Assembly (NCBI GenBank): GCA_000509225.1
Contig: BAOK01000002.1
Coordinates: forward strand, 562,496 to 626,495
DNA from: Parvibaculaceae bacterium Mf 1.05b.01
GTDB lineage: Bacteria > Pseudomonadota > Alphaproteobacteria > Parvibaculales > Parvibaculaceae
Length of the DNA stretch: 64,000 bases
Direction of reading: 5' to 3'
Shown: positions 34,652 through 43,373 of the stretch, piece after piece
Layout: each line of letters begins with the position of its first letter
How positions within the stretch are numbered: the first letter of the stretch is position 1
The notes under the pieces: model-generated
Told to the model about the DNA's origin: nothing
The model's database searches: none
Seen by the model: only the letters and a program-made list of their open reading frames with translations
Translations under genes and position numbers: made by a program

Positions 34652-34672
34652 AGGGGCTCGATCGGGGCCCCT
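34652..34672 (+). other. GC-rich hairpin upstream of rpmF
   Basis: AGGGGCTC and GGGCCCCT form an 8-bp stem with one wobble pair and a 5-base loop, 62 bp before the rpmF start. No T run follows. It could be a weak terminator for the MgtC gene or part of the L32 leader. Confidence 0.35.
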
Positions 34673-34734
34673 CCATTCGTTTAACCCCCTGATTTTCTTC
34701 GTGTTTTTCAGGGCGCACAGCAAGCGAGACCGAG

Positions 34735-34920
34735 ATGGCTGTTCCAAAAAGTAAAATCAGCGGCTCCAAGCGTGGTATGCGGCGGTCTGCGGATGCGTTG
34801 AAGCGTCCGACATATGTCGAGAACCCAGATTCGGGTGAACTGCATCGTCCGCACCATATTGACCTGAAAAGCGGTATGTATCGCGGTCGTCAGGTTCTTG
34901 AGCCAAAAGACGATATTTGA
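34735..34920 (+). CDS. rpmF: 50S ribosomal protein L32
   Basis: A 61-residue ribosomal protein of the large subunit. [20 protein letters not shown] is the universal L32 opening, and the [21 protein letters not shown] segment is the alphaproteobacterial form without the zinc cysteines. It is the expected size. In many bacteria rpmF precedes plsX; here a strong terminator follows directly, so it is monocistronic. Confidence 0.98.
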   Translation: MAVPKSKISGSKRGMRRSADALKRPTYVENPDSGELHRPHHIDLKSGMYRGRQVLEPKDDI

Positions 34921-34944
34921 TTTCTACGTTCGCGTGGGACTACC

Positions 34945-34972
34945 AAAAAGCGCCGTTTACGGCGCTTTTTTT
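34945..34972 (+). terminator. Rho-independent terminator after rpmF
   Basis: AAAAAGCGCCG and CGGCGCTTTTT flank a 4-base TTTA loop, with seven T at the 3' side. A strong canonical terminator. Confidence 0.95.
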
Positions 34973-35122
34973 GTGCCTGCCAGTTGCAATTCTAGGCCTT
35001 TTGGCCGGGTGCCGCATTTTGGCCGTAAAAACTCAGTCACCTGAACATCATGCTGGGCCGGAGCAAATGTCGTGCTACCCTCTTCTGATTGAGGCCGGTT
35101 CTATTCGTTTAAAGGGGAATTT

Positions 35123-35518
35123 ATGTTTAACAGTCTGCCTCTCATGGCCCTCGCGGTCATTGCTTACAACGTTCTTGTCTTTCTGGGCGGCGGCGCTGCG
35201 ATGGGCAATGTTCTGGCTGAAGTTCAGCTCCTGTCGGGAGCAACCTGGTCGGTCACTGTCTCAGATATCCTTCTGTCGTCGGCGCTGGTCCTGTTGTTTT
35301 TCGAGCTGATTGGCTCGACACGCACCACGGGCTCAAGTGTGCTCAATCATGGACTGTCGCTGGTCGTCTTTATCGTTGCGCTCATTGAGTTCATCGTTCT
35401 GCCAGAGTTCGGTACGTCGACTTTCTTCCTGATCACCTTGTTCACGCTGTTGGATGTGGTTGCAGGATTTACGGTCACGATTGCAACTGCGCGTCGGGAC
35501 TTCTCCGTGGGCGAGTGA
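35123..35518 (+). CDS. Small four-helix membrane protein of unknown function
   Basis: 131 residues with four likely transmembrane segments: LPLMALAVIAYNVLVFLG, ILLSSALVLLFFELIG, GLSLVVFIVALIEFIVL and STFFLITLFTLLDVVAGFTV. Short charged loops and a cytosolic tail RRDFSVGE follow the positive-inside rule. AAAGGGGAATTT gives a ribosome site. No known family is recognised. It is isolated by terminators on both sides. Confidence 0.78.
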   Translation: MFNSLPLMALAVIAYNVLVFLGGGAAMGNVLAEVQLLSGATWSVTVSDILLSSALVLLFFELIGSTRTTGSSVLNHGLSLVVFIVALIEFIVLPEFGTSTFFLITLFTLLDVVAGFTVTIATARRDFSVGE

Positions 35519-35543
35519 GCAACCGCTCCTTACATTTTCAGAG

Positions 35544-35568
35544 CGGCGGGGCATGGCCCCGCCGTTTT
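35544..35568 (+). terminator. Rho-independent terminator
   Basis: CGGCGGGGC and GCCCCGCCG form a perfect 9-bp stem around ATG, followed by TTTT. It ends the small membrane-protein gene. Confidence 0.88.
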
Positions 35569-35618
35569 CGTATCTGATTGCGCTATCTCTCAACCAACCC
35601 CAAACTGATGAGAATGCT

Positions 35619-35948
35619 ATGAGCAAGTCGCTGTTTGAAACGCTCACGATCCTGCTGGGGCTTGCTTTTACGCTGGCCTTTTTTGTTATTGTTGTCCCGG
35701 CTTTGTTAGTAGACGGAGACATTGTCGGAGCATTTGCTGCCGGGTTTGTGAATCCCTACTCGTCTGGCTATTCGCTTGATGTGATCATCACCGGACTTAT
35801 CCTCATCGTCTGGATCCTCTATGAGCGCCAATCGTTGGGCGTGCGCTATGGCTGGGTCTGCATTGTGCTGTGTGCTGTTCCGGGCGTCGCGACGGCGTTT
35901 GCGCTCTATCTGGTGCTGCGGTCGAGGACCGTTCAGAACCTCACCTAA
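35619..35948 (+). CDS. DUF2834 family membrane protein
   Basis: 109 residues with three transmembrane segments. The core AAGFVNPYSSGYSLDVIITG, then VWILYERQSLGVRYGW, is the DUF2834 signature, a family of unknown function in bacteria. The ATG at 35619 is used because the family begins at the first hydrophobic helix (LTILLGLAFTLAFFVIVVPAL); upstream in-frame sequence overlaps the preceding terminator. It converges on pabC with a 23-bp gap. Confidence 0.8.
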   Translation: MSKSLFETLTILLGLAFTLAFFVIVVPALLVDGDIVGAFAAGFVNPYSSGYSLDVIITGLILIVWILYERQSLGVRYGWVCIVLCAVPGVATAFALYLVLRSRTVQNLT

Positions 35949-35971
35949 GTCAAATGATCAGGCCGCGTCAC

Positions 35972-36817
35972 TCAAGTCTGAATGGACTGAAGCTCAGCCT
36001 GATCGAAAGCGTCGCGGAGTTTGTTCTGCCATGTATGGATTTTGAGAGGCCGATCGGCGATCTCTGTCAGCGGCTGAAGGCCAACAAGAGAGTTGGTCAG
36101 GAACGCACTTTCCACATTTGCAAGCGTGGATGGCGTGATGCTCTCTTCGAATGCAGCGATGCCTGTTTGTGACGCGATTTCGAGCACCTTCCGACGCGCA
36201 GTTCCATCCAGGCAGCCATCGCTCAAGGGGGGTGTGATGAGTGTATTGCTATCCCACAGGAAGATGTTTGCGGCTGTCGCGCAGGTTACCTTGTCCTGGG
36301 TGTTGAGAAGGATTGCATCATCTGCTCCACTTGCGTCTGCTTCCTGCCGCGCCAAAACCTGATCGAGATAGGTGAGCGTCTTTAGATTCGCCGTTGGGGA
36401 GAATTCATTTCGACGCCCTGTCGCGATGATCGCACGCGCAGTCTCTTTGGGGAGTGGTGACTGGGAACAGGTGATCAGGACGGTGGGGTTGGCTTCAGAT
36501 GAAGGGACGAGGCCTCGCGGACCGGTTCCCCGCGTAAGTGTGAGGCGGACCGCTGTACGGTCTTGGTCACTGTTGTTGCTTTCGGCCAGTAGAGATGTGG
36601 CGGCCGACATTAGCTCGGCAATGGAGTAGGGAAGTTTGATCCCGAGTGTGCCAGCGCCGCGCGATAGTCTGTCAAAGTGGATATCGGCGAAGATCAGTTT
36701 TCCTTCGCGCGTCGCCATGGTTTCAAAGATACCGTCCCCCAGAAGGAACCCGCGGTCACTCGGGTCGATCCGCGCATCTGCTGCGGCAAGCAAGGTTCCA
36801 TTGAGCCAGATGGTCAC
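35972..36817 (-). CDS. pabC: Aminodeoxychorismate lyase (class IV aminotransferase fold)
   Basis: A 281-residue PLP enzyme expected to release pyruvate from 4-amino-4-deoxychorismate, giving p-aminobenzoate for folate. Family features are DRGFLLGDGIFETMA near the N-terminus, the PLP lysine in TANLKTLTYLDQVLAR, and DDAILLNTQDKVTCATAANIFLW. On sequence alone it could be a D-amino-acid or branched-chain aminotransferase. The ATGA overlap with pabA (36814-36817) and the pabB-pabA-pabC order make the folate role likely. Confidence 0.88.
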   Translation of the reverse strand: MTIWLNGTLLAAADARIDPSDRGFLLGDGIFETMATREGKLIFADIHFDRLSRGAGTLGIKLPYSIAELMSAATSLLAESNNSDQDRTAVRLTLTRGTGPRGLVPSSEANPTVLITCSQSPLPKETARAIIATGRRNEFSPTANLKTLTYLDQVLARQEADASGADDAILLNTQDKVTCATAANIFLWDSNTLITPPLSDGCLDGTARRKVLEIASQTGIAAFEESITPSTLANVESAFLTNSLVGLQPLTEIADRPLKIHTWQNKLRDAFDQAELQSIQT

Positions 36818-37428
36818 GCACTCATATCCGTCTGTTGTGGGATGTCCCGGTGAGGAACGCCTGCAAGGTCGAGAAAGTTGGCAAGAAGTTGGTGCCCGTG
36901 GTCTGTCAGCACGGACTCAGGATGAAACTGGACGCCAAAAATAGGTTCACTCTTATGCGCAAGGCCCATCAGGTGTCCGTCATCTTCCGCGTTTGCGATA
37001 GGGATCAGTGGATTGGTCGCACCCAGCTCTGACACCAATGAATGGTAGCGAGCTGCCGCAAACGGGTTGGGGAGATGCCGAAAGAGCGGGTGATGTTCGT
37101 GGCTGATCAAAGAAGATTTTCCGTGCCTTGGTTCTGTTGCCCGAACGGTTTTGCCGCCAAAGGCCTCCGCTATGCATTGGTGCCCGAGACAGACACCGAG
37201 TAACGGAATCTTATGTTCTGCCGCAGCGTGAACCATATCTTTGCTGATGCCGGCCTCTGTTGGCGTGCAGGGGCCAGGTGACAAGATGATGGCTTGCGGC
37301 CGGCGTTTGAGGAGGTCGCTGATGCCTTCTTCGTCATTGCGAACGACCTGCCGGTCGCATCCCAGTTCGCCGATATAGCGGGCGAGGTTGTGCACAAAGC
37401 TGTCATAATTATCGATGAGCAGGATCAT
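36814..37428 (-). CDS. pabA: Aminodeoxychorismate/anthranilate synthase glutamine amidotransferase component
   Basis: A 204-residue class I glutamine amidotransferase that channels ammonia to the synthase subunit. The nucleophile cysteine is in LLGVCLGHQCIAEAFGG, and the histidine-glutamate pair in GVQFHPESVLT. ILLIDNYDSFVHNLARYI is the standard start. It overlaps both neighbours by the ATGA arrangement, so subunits are translated in step. The same protein may also serve anthranilate synthase, as in many bacteria. Confidence 0.95.
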   Translation of the reverse strand: MILLIDNYDSFVHNLARYIGELGCDRQVVRNDEEGISDLLKRRPQAIILSPGPCTPTEAGISKDMVHAAAEHKIPLLGVCLGHQCIAEAFGGKTVRATEPRHGKSSLISHEHHPLFRHLPNPFAAARYHSLVSELGATNPLIPIANAEDDGHLMGLAHKSEPIFGVQFHPESVLTDHGHQLLANFLDLAGVPHRDIPQQTDMSA

Positions 37429-38927
37429 GCGCTGGCCTGCTGACCGTTCGAGGCTACAGGAGCAACGCCGCGTATGGCGTCGGCGAGTGCCGCTGCTTTA
37501 TCGAGAGTCTCGTCATATTCATCAGATGGTTTTGAATCTGCGACGATGCCACCGCCAGCCCGGAAGGTGATGTTGTCACCGGTGCAGGTCATGGAACGGA
37601 TCAGTATGTTTGTGTCCATGGTGCCGGAGAAACTGAGAAATCCTAGCGACCCGCAATAGGGGCCACGCGCTGTGCCTTCCAGCTCTGAGATGATTTCCAT
37701 GGCGCGAACTTTTGGAGCGCCGGTGATCGACCCGCCGGGAAAGCAGGCCTTAAGAAGATCAATGCTTGTCTTGTCGGGCCTGAGGCTCGAGCTGATGGTC
37801 GATACCAAATGATGAACGGTGGCGAAACTTTCCAGCTTGCAGAGATCGGTGACTTTGACAGAGCCGTCTTTGCTGATGCGGGACAGGTCATTTCGAAGCA
37901 GGTCGACAATCATCACGTTTTCAGCGCGGTCTTTGTCGCTGCGGGTAAGATCTTGCGCAAGGGCCAGGTCTGCTTGGGGGGTTGTCCCTCTTGGCCGCGT
38001 TCCCTTGATCGGTTTTGTCTCGACGCTACTCCCATCGGTTTTGAGAAACCGTTCGGGTGACGAAGAGAGCAGGCATCCATTGTCGAAATTGAAAAAGCCA
38101 GCGAAGGGTGCTGGGCTGATGACTCTTAGCTTCCGATAGAGCGTGAAAGCGTCGTCGCCATTTTGCAGAGTTGCATCGAATCGTTGAGACAGGTTTGCCT
38201 GAAAGATATCGCCTGCAAAAATATAGTCGATGACCTGCTGTATTTTGTCTTCATAGCTCGCGCGCGTGTGTTCGGCGTGCACGGCACTTGTGGGCGCGGG
38301 CATTTCTGGCCATTCCAGGCGCGGCAATGCAGGGTTGAGCGCCAGGCGCGCGCGCCATTTGGCCGCTCGTGCTTCGGCTCGGACCGCACGTGCCGTCGGG
38401 CTCACCTCAGGCAGCCCGGTGGAGACGATGAAGGCGCGGCGATCGACACAATCAAACGCCAAAATGCAGTCATAGGCACCAACGGCGAAGTCGGGCGCTT
38501 GTTCTCCGTCACTTTTCTTTTGGGATGGGGTCGGGAGTTTTTCCAACTCCTGCGCCAGTTCATATCCGAACATGCCTGCGAGCCCTCCTGAGAAGGGGGG
38601 CAATCCGTCTTCTTCCGGCCAGTTTGGGGCGAGGGCAAGGGCATTGGCTTGCTGATTTAGGAGTTCCAGGGCGCCGACATTCTGCGGGATGCCGTTCAGG
38701 CATGTCTGTCCCTGCCGCTTCGTTAGGACTGTGAATGGGTCTGCGGCTATGTAGGTCCAGCGGCCCTGAAGTGACGGATCTTGGTGGGGCGCCGCGGTTG
38801 CCGAATCGAGCAGGAGCGCAAAAGGCTCCCTGACGACGGCCGCAAAGACAGAGAGAGGATCGCAGAATGGAACCTCTTCAATCAGATGTCCTGCGTCATA
38901 AACGCGATGAAACAAAGATCTGTCCAT
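37425..38927 (-). CDS. pabB: Aminodeoxychorismate synthase component I
   Basis: A 500-residue chorismate-binding enzyme that aminates chorismate at C4 for folate synthesis. The active-site stretch reads KPIKGTRPRG: the lysine in PIKGT marks PabB, where anthranilate synthase has PIAGT. DRAENVMIVDLLRNDLSRI and FPGGSITGAPKVRAMEIISELE complete the core. The N-terminal tryptophan-binding-like subdomain is present (GGLAGMFGYELAQELEKL). It is the first gene of pabB-pabA-pabC. No fusion to PabC is seen. Confidence 0.95.
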   Translation of the reverse strand: MDRSLFHRVYDAGHLIEEVPFCDPLSVFAAVVREPFALLLDSATAAPHQDPSLQGRWTYIAADPFTVLTKRQGQTCLNGIPQNVGALELLNQQANALALAPNWPEEDGLPPFSGGLAGMFGYELAQELEKLPTPSQKKSDGEQAPDFAVGAYDCILAFDCVDRRAFIVSTGLPEVSPTARAVRAEARAAKWRARLALNPALPRLEWPEMPAPTSAVHAEHTRASYEDKIQQVIDYIFAGDIFQANLSQRFDATLQNGDDAFTLYRKLRVISPAPFAGFFNFDNGCLLSSSPERFLKTDGSSVETKPIKGTRPRGTTPQADLALAQDLTRSDKDRAENVMIVDLLRNDLSRISKDGSVKVTDLCKLESFATVHHLVSTISSSLRPDKTSIDLLKACFPGGSITGAPKVRAMEIISELEGTARGPYCGSLGFLSFSGTMDTNILIRSMTCTGDNITFRAGGGIVADSKPSDEYDETLDKAAALADAIRGVAPVASNGQQASA

Positions 38928-38968
38928 GGTCAGTGTGTTCTAGGCGCAATCGCCGGCCTGCTGCAAGC

Positions 38969-40012
38969 CTAAAGCGGCCTGTCCGCTGCATGGCATTGGC
39001 AGTCCGCAGGCTCAAGACGGGTGTCAGGTCCACGGGCTTTGCCGCCCACACCCCCGGTTGTCGTTCGAATGCGATTGGTCTCGACAAACTCGATAAGGAG
39101 GGTGGTGAGTTTCTCTGCTTCAACCAGGGGAACAAGGTGGTCTGTCTCCTCAAACGTGTGGAGGTGCGCCGCTGGAACAAGGGCTGTAATCTCATCCGCG
39201 TTCGCATAGGGCACCACATCGTCATCTGTACCCCAGATGATCTGCACCGGCAGATTACTTGCGCCGATGGTCCTATAGGCATCCTGCGCATCCCAAAGCG
39301 GGTAGTGCCGTATGGAGGACAGGAGTGCTCTGCTATATCCGTTGAAGCCTGCTTGTGCTTCATGGTCAGCCAGATGGCGGTCCGGATTGGCACTGGCTTT
39401 AGCGGCTCTTTCCGCGCTGCGGCGCCCCAACATGTCACCGGCATAGTGGAAGATGATTTCGCCCAGACCCGGCAGGGCAATCAGACCTGGCAAGAAGCTG
39501 GGCTCACCTGTACCGGCGGGGGCGATAAGGCTCAGGGAGCGGACCTTGGTCGGGTGGTTCGCGCTGAAGATGGTCGCGGTGGCACCTCCCATGGAATATC
39601 CGACCAAATGGATCGGTCGTGAAATTTTCAGATGATCCAAGAGCTCAATGATCAGCTGATCGGTTCGCTCCGCTGTGTAGTTTCCGTCTGGTCGATCGGA
39701 AAAGCCGCGCCCATAATTATCAAATGCCACCACGCTGTACCCTGCATCCGCCAAAGATGTCAGGTGGTCTTTCCAAATATAGGATGGGGTGCGAAATCCA
39801 TGGATCAGAAGGACAACCGGCCCTGTCTCAGGTCCAGTCATGCGGTAGTGAACCGTTCCTTCGCTCAACTCAGCAAAATTCTCTGCCTGCCCATCCGCCA
39901 ACAGTTGATCGCGGGCTTCAGCGGTCAATTCAGGTTTGTCGGCGCCGATGAACCAGAGGCTGGTGGCTACAAGGGCCATGAACAGCGAAAGAATGAGAAG
40001 CGTGTTTTTCAT
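38969..40012 (-). CDS. Alpha/beta hydrolase
   Basis: A 347-residue alpha/beta hydrolase with an N-terminal membrane or signal segment (LLILSLFMALVATSLWFIGA). The oxyanion HGF is in LLIHGFRTPSYIW, the nucleophile serine in VGYSMGGATA, the acid in IWGTDDDVVP and the histidine in EETDHLVPLV. This is the order of C-C bond hydrolases and esterases. AGGAG precedes the ATG at 40012. The last 35 residues are basic and lie outside the domain. It is divergent from the SDR gene; the substrate is unknown. Confidence 0.88.
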   Translation of the reverse strand: MKNTLLILSLFMALVATSLWFIGADKPELTAEARDQLLADGQAENFAELSEGTVHYRMTGPETGPVVLLIHGFRTPSYIWKDHLTSLADAGYSVVAFDNYGRGFSDRPDGNYTAERTDQLIIELLDHLKISRPIHLVGYSMGGATATIFSANHPTKVRSLSLIAPAGTGEPSFLPGLIALPGLGEIIFHYAGDMLGRRSAERAAKASANPDRHLADHEAQAGFNGYSRALLSSIRHYPLWDAQDAYRTIGASNLPVQIIWGTDDDVVPYANADEITALVPAAHLHTFEETDHLVPLVEAEKLTTLLIEFVETNRIRTTTGGVGGKARGPDTRLEPADCQCHAADRPL

Positions 40013-40163
40013 ACGTCGGGCTCCTGCCATGCGCCGCGCAGTGTAGTCGGTCTGGGTCAATCGGACAAAAACTGCGGGCTGTGGGCCCCATTTGCATCCT
40101 TGCCTTTGGTCAGGTTTATCGGCTTACTACTGTGAAACTGACCGAATTCAGGGAGTGATGACA

Positions 40164-40955
40164 ATGGATAATGCCTTTAAGGACCGACCGCTCAACGGCA
40201 AGGTCGCCTTTATCGCTGGTGCGTCGAGCGGGATTAATCTGGGTATTGCTCAACATTTCGCTACCAATGGCGCAAAAGTGGCGATTATCAGCCGCAGCCA
40301 TGAGAAGATCGTTGCCGCTGCTGACTCCGTTGAGGGGGGTATCGGCATGGCTGCCGATGTTCGCGACTTTGAGAGTGTCGACAAGGCCCTTGCCACCACC
40401 GTGGAGCAGTTTGGCAAAATCGATATCGTGGTCTCCGGAGCTGCCGGAAACTTTGTGGCGCCGGCTTTGGGCATGTCGTCCAATGGATTTAAGACGGTTG
40501 TGGATATTGACCTGATTGGCACGTTCAACGTGCTGCGCGCCTCGTTTCAATATTTGAACCGTCCCGGTGCTTCTCTGATGAGCATAACGGCACCGCAGGC
40601 GCATAACCCATCCATGTTCCAAGCCCATGTATGTGCTGCAAAGGCCGGCATTAACATGCTCACCCAATGTCTCGCGATGGAGTGGGGCCCAGCCGGTGTG
40701 CGGGTGAACGCGATTTCTCCGGGGCCGATTGCAGACACTGAAGGCATGGCGCGGCTCGCGCCGACGCCAGAGATGGAGGCCGCCGTCAAAGCCAGCGTTG
40801 CCATGAGAGGCTATGGAGAGAAGCGTGATATTGCAGATGTGGCTATGTATCTCGCGACTGAGAATGCGCGCTACATCACCGGGACCATTATCGATTGTGA
40901 TGGCGGCACCAAGCTTGGAAATGCGAGCGGTGACGCTCTTGGTGAGTTTGCCTGA
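40164..40955 (+). CDS. Short-chain dehydrogenase/reductase, 2,4-dienoyl-CoA reductase-like
   Basis: A 263-residue SDR. The nucleotide-binding glycine motif is GASSGINLGIA, followed by VVSGAAGNFVAP (NNAG-like). The usual catalytic YxxxK is HVCAAK: tyrosine is missing and lysine is kept, as in peroxisomal-type 2,4-dienoyl-CoA reductases. LTQCLAMEWGPAGVRVNAISPGPI also fits that group. It would reduce dienoyl-CoA from unsaturated fatty acids with NADPH. The ATG at 40164 has GGGAG at proper spacing. The stop is 3 bp before the YeiH start, so they are coupled, an odd pairing. Confidence 0.9.
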   Translation: MDNAFKDRPLNGKVAFIAGASSGINLGIAQHFATNGAKVAIISRSHEKIVAAADSVEGGIGMAADVRDFESVDKALATTVEQFGKIDIVVSGAAGNFVAPALGMSSNGFKTVVDIDLIGTFNVLRASFQYLNRPGASLMSITAPQAHNPSMFQAHVCAAKAGINMLTQCLAMEWGPAGVRVNAISPGPIADTEGMARLAPTPEMEAAVKASVAMRGYGEKRDIADVAMYLATENARYITGTIIDCDGGTKLGNASGDALGEFA

Positions 40956-40958
40956 GTG

Positions 40959-42104
40959 ATGGATGAAAAAGACTTTGAGGCTGCCCGCCGCAACCTGACT
41001 TCAGACCCTAAAGGTGGCAACCGCCTTTCCTCTCTTGAGCAGCTGGCATCACTCGACAGTATGGAAGGGATTGCGCAGGCGGAGCCGACACCGGTTCCTC
41101 CCTTTCTGAGGTACGTGCCTAAGGGAGCGCTCATTCATGCGATCTATCCGGGTCTGCTGGTCGCCCTCACCATAGGCCTTGCATCGACCTGGTTGTCGAC
41201 CCGCTATGGTGCGCCGGTAATGTTGTTTGCGTTGTTACTCGGTATGGCATTTCACTTTCTCCATGAAGAGGGGCGGTGCATCGCAGGGATTGAATTTGCC
41301 GCGCGGAGCCTCCTGCGGATCGGTGTTGCACTTTTGGGCGTGCGGATTACCTTTGATCAGATTGCGGGTTTGGGGCTCGGACCCGTCCTCACAGTTATCG
41401 CCGGTGTTGCAACAACGATCTTCTTTGGATGGGCGCTCGCGAAGGCGTTGGGTCTTAAGTCGACATTGGGCGTACTTTCAGGCGGGTCCGTGGCCATTTG
41501 TGGGGCGTCTGCAGCGCTCGCGATATCATCGGTCCTGCCACGCAATTCAGAGCTGGAGCGCGATACAATTCTCACAGTTGTGGCAGTAACTACCCTTTCA
41601 ACAGTTGCGATGGTTCTCTACCCGCTGTTTGTTGGCACTCTTGGTCTCAATCATGTCGACGCGGGTATTTTTCTGGGTGGGACAATCCATGATGTCGCGC
41701 AGGTCGTGGGAGCTGGATATATGGTCTCACCAGAGACAGGCGATGTCTCGACCTATATCAAACTCTTGCGCGTGGCGATGTTGCTCCCCGTGGTCTTCCT
41801 CATTGCCTTCATTGTGACGCGCTCCAATGGGAGTGGGTCAGGCAGCAAGGTTCCTCTGCCGATTTTTCTGTTCGGATTTGCCGCTTTGGTTGTGGTCAAC
41901 AGCACTGGATACCTGCCGACAGTCGCGACAGACCAGCTCGCTGATATCTCAAGGTGGTGCCTGGTCACAGCCATTGCTGCATTGGGCATGAAGACATCCT
42001 TCAAAGAGCTGGCCGTTGTTGGCTGGCGGCCGGTCGCGCTTGTCGTAGCGGAAACGGGGTGGATTGCGCTTCTGGTTCTCGGTTCTCTTTTCTTTGTGAT
42101 CTGA
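40959..42104 (+). CDS. YeiH family putative sulfate/anion exporter
   Basis: A 381-residue membrane protein of the YeiH (UPF0324) family with about ten helices. LRIGVALLGVRITFDQIAGL, GVLSGGSVAICGASAALAISSVL and IFLGGTIHDVAQVVGAGYMVS are the family's conserved blocks. Members are proposed to export sulfate or small sulfonated anions; evidence is indirect. The first 60 residues form a charged cytosolic extension (EDFEAARRNLTSDPKGG-like composition) before helix 1, which is longer than usual. The ATG at 40959 follows the SDR stop; a GTG one codon earlier is an alternative. Confidence 0.88.
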   Translation: MDEKDFEAARRNLTSDPKGGNRLSSLEQLASLDSMEGIAQAEPTPVPPFLRYVPKGALIHAIYPGLLVALTIGLASTWLSTRYGAPVMLFALLLGMAFHFLHEEGRCIAGIEFAARSLLRIGVALLGVRITFDQIAGLGLGPVLTVIAGVATTIFFGWALAKALGLKSTLGVLSGGSVAICGASAALAISSVLPRNSELERDTILTVVAVTTLSTVAMVLYPLFVGTLGLNHVDAGIFLGGTIHDVAQVVGAGYMVSPETGDVSTYIKLLRVAMLLPVVFLIAFIVTRSNGSGSGSKVPLPIFLFGFAALVVVNSTGYLPTVATDQLADISRWCLVTAIAALGMKTSFKELAVVGWRPVALVVAETGWIALLVLGSLFFVI

Positions 42105-42177
42105 GGCGTCGAAAACCAGGTGCCTCTCGCATCGGAATGGCTTTAGTCTTCCTCCCACAATATCGAGGGAGGGCGAG

Positions 42178-42993
42178 ATGATCCCAAAAATTGATCCAAG
42201 CGCATTTGAATGCGTTCTCTATGACGTGGCAGACCATGTTGCGACGATTACACTTAATCGGCCGGAACGTCGGAACGCGCTCAATCGCCTTGCGTATGAT
42301 GAAGTGGAAGCAGCATTCCGGACGGTCTCGCGAGATCCGGAGGTCAGGTGTGTCATCGTCACTGGAGCCGACCCTGCATTCTGTTCCGGCGAAGACGTGA
42401 AAGAGATGATGACCGGTGAGGCACATGAGGGCAGTATTCAGCGGTTGACCCAGGTCCGGCCTGAACCAACGCCCGCAGCGGTTGCCGCTCTTGAATGTGA
42501 CCGGCCGGTGATCGCTGCGGTGAATGGCGCCGCTGTTGGTTGGGGTATGGAACTATCCTTGTTTGCAGATATCCGTATCGCATCTGAGAAAGCGAAGTTT
42601 GGAGAGATTTTCATCAAGCGGGGGCTCATAACAGATGTCGGCGGCTTATGGCGGTTGCCGGCTATTGTCGGCCAGGCCCAGGCTGCAGAGCTCCTCTTTA
42701 CCGGCGAAATCATTGATGCAGAGGTTGCGCGTGGGATTGGCCTCGTGTCCCGTGTCGTTCCCCACGATGCGTTAATGGCAGAGGCAGGAGCTCTGGCTGC
42801 GCGTATCGCGTGCAATGCACCGCTTGCGCTGCGCTATATGAAAGAAGGTCTGCGCCGGACGAGCTATGGGGAGCTGCGCGACATTGGCAGTTGGGTGAGC
42901 TCGACGCTTGGTACACTGTTTCAAACGGAAGACCACCGCGAAGGCGTGCAGAGTTTTCTTGAAAAACGCGCTCCAGAATTCAAAGGCAGATAG
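42178..42993 (+). CDS. Enoyl-CoA hydratase/isomerase (PaaG-like crotonase)
   Basis: A 271-residue crotonase. Oxyanion motifs are AFCSGEDVKEMM and GAAVGWGMELSLFADIRI. The first catalytic glutamate is kept (MELSLF), and the second region reads KFGEIFIKRGLITDVGGLWRLP, like PaaG and related hydratase/isomerases. GGGAGGGCGAG precedes the ATG. It heads a likely operon with a small HTH protein (11 bp) and a gamma-glutamyltransferase (overlapping). Its own substrate is unknown. Confidence 0.9.
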   Translation: MIPKIDPSAFECVLYDVADHVATITLNRPERRNALNRLAYDEVEAAFRTVSRDPEVRCVIVTGADPAFCSGEDVKEMMTGEAHEGSIQRLTQVRPEPTPAAVAALECDRPVIAAVNGAAVGWGMELSLFADIRIASEKAKFGEIFIKRGLITDVGGLWRLPAIVGQAQAAELLFTGEIIDAEVARGIGLVSRVVPHDALMAEAGALAARIACNAPLALRYMKEGLRRTSYGELRDIGSWVSSTLGTLFQTEDHREGVQSFLEKRAPEFKGR

Positions 42994-43004
42994 ACCGACG
43001 TCCC

Positions 43005-43373
43005 ATGGCACTCTTTTTCGATCAAGACTGGTTTGACCAGCAACTCAAATCTATCGCGCGGACCCATGAGGATGTTGCCGCTCTATTGCGCCTGACATCG
43101 ATACAGGTGGCGGAGATCTGGAAAGACCAAAGAGAACTGCTGCCTCATGAAGTGAGTGCTTTGGCAAAGCTCCTTAATGCAACACCGGCGGAGGTGGCCG
43201 ACCATGCCGGGGTGTCCACGCCGGTTCCCTCGGCGTTGGAAAATGCTGACATGACGCCTGTCCTGACACGGTTGGATGAGATGAATGGTCGGCTTGATCG
43301 GATTGAGCGTGCTCTTGTTGACTTGAAATCATTGGTGCTGGAACAGAGTGCCGCCAAATCGAAGGAAGTTTGA
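43005..43373 (+). CDS. Small helix-turn-helix protein with C-terminal coiled coil
   Basis: 122 residues. The N-terminal half (HEDVAALLRLTSIQVAEIWKD, VSALAKLLNATPAEVADHAG) has the spacing of an XRE-like or Cro/C1-like helix-turn-helix. The C-terminal 40 residues form an amphipathic helix with heptads (LDEMNGRLDRIERALVDLKSLV), probably for dimerisation. It lies between a crotonase and a gamma-glutamyltransferase gene and overlaps the latter's start (TGATG). It might regulate its own operon. The family is not named with certainty. Confidence 0.72.
   Translation: MALFFDQDWFDQQLKSIARTHEDVAALLRLTSIQVAEIWKDQRELLPHEVSALAKLLNATPAEVADHAGVSTPVPSALENADMTPVLTRLDEMNGRLDRIERALVDLKSLVLEQSAAKSKEV

Noticed and set aside
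34917-35309. 130-codon plus-strand frame after rpmF
   Set aside because: It crosses the rpmF terminator and overlaps the small membrane-protein gene in another frame; its composition is shadow-like.
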